A stretch of 64,000 nucleotides of DNA from Cristatella mucedo (taxonomy: Eukaryota > Bryozoa > Phylactolaemata > Cristatellidae). The position numbers and the translations under genes were made by a program. The stretch spans positions 1,400,501 through 1,464,500 of the forward strand of contig WPIO01000078.1 of assembly GCA_009760855.2 (NCBI GenBank). The letters are read 5' to 3'. The notes under the pieces are model-generated. The model had not been told where the DNA came from, searched no databases, and saw nothing but the letters and a program-made list of their open reading frames with translations. Position 1 is the stretch's first letter, and each line of letters starts with the position of its first letter. Below, in pieces: positions 63,580 to 64,000 of this stretch.

Positions 63580-64000
63580 GTGATGTATCTCGACCTGCAA
63601 CTTTCACAAAGCCACAAAGGCTTTTGGATGATACGCAGAGGAGTTTTCTATAGCGCACTCAAAGTCTAAGCGGCTTTCTCTGCACTTATGTTGGCCAGCG
63701 GTTTCATTTCGCGAAACAAAGAGGAAGTTAGAGGCATGGCTGAGTCAGGAGGGCAGTCGAAGAATTGAAGAGTATGAAAGTAGCAGCTCAGGACGGCTGA
63801 AAAGGATATTCCACAGTCATCAGCAGGAAATTTGATGTCATTGCATCAGAATTGTGGAAATACTTCATCAATCTAAGACCTGGAGAGCAAAAGCGTCTGT
63901 CGCCAGCTGTTTTAATGTGCAGGATTTCAACAGCTTCTTTATTGTTTACAGAAGACCTGATGGCACAAGGAGGCTGAAACCAATGCAGCAGTTCATCTGG
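63580..64000 (-). mobile_element. LINE family A 3'-end fragment, runs off the window
   Basis: TATCTCGACCTGCAACTTTC, CACAAAGCCACAAAGG, GCGCACTCAAAGTC, AGCGGCTTTCTCTGC, TGAGTCAGGAGGGCAG and GAAACCAATGCAGCAG match 9186-9600 in order on the same strand. Confidence 0.88.

Overview
The window is animal (metazoan) nuclear DNA, most likely from an invertebrate with a repeat-rich genome. Three things support this: a CD36/scavenger-receptor-class-B gene split into short exons with GT..AG introns of hundreds to thousands of bases; many 5'-truncated CR1/L2-type LINE copies; and tRNA-derived SINEs, one of which has a tail matching the resident LINE. Nothing bacterial or viral-like was seen. The phylum cannot be fixed from the sequence alone.

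Host genes: two CD36-family (SCARB) genes lie head-to-tail on the minus strand. For gene B I located ten consecutive coding exons, E2 to E11, between 58778 and 30590. Every splice phase agrees, and together they encode 464 residues, including the six conserved ectodomain cysteines and the C-terminal membrane anchor. Its first exon was not found and may lie beyond base 64000. Gene A has its first exon (E1, with the N-terminal membrane anchor) at 7745-7623 and its second (E2) at 2731-2565; the rest is off the left edge. E2 of A and B have the same length and phases and match at 44 of 55 residues. E1 of A (41 codons, phase 0) plus E2-E11 of B gives a typical 505-residue layout, but these are two different genes. 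A GC-rich block at about 4300-8900 surrounds E1 of gene A and holds a tandem duplication whose second copy carries a dead E1.

Layout: 1-7622 is gene A introns and E2 with SINEs and a minisatellite; 7623-8990 is E1 of gene A and GC-rich upstream DNA; 8990-29240 is the intergenic block made mainly of nested LINE copies (family A at 9186-12460, family B at 13540-17425, 22035-23490 and 23830-29240); 29240-58778 is gene B, whose introns hold more LINEs, SINEs, a MITE-like element, a GA microsatellite and possible LTR debris; 58779-64000 is upstream of E2 of gene B and contains LINE 3' ends, two back-to-back hairpins beside a TATA-like site, and more LINE debris.

Repeats: LINE family B ends in an ATT-rich microsatellite after a conserved block reading GCGCCTAGAAAGAGATTG. 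LINE family A has a different 3' end with ACATT units. SINE2 has a tRNA-like head joined to a tail resembling LINE B, which suggests LINE B mobilised it. All LINE copies are broken by stops and frameshifts, and their reverse-transcriptase catalytic box varies (YADD, YAED, YSDD, YGDD, YADG).
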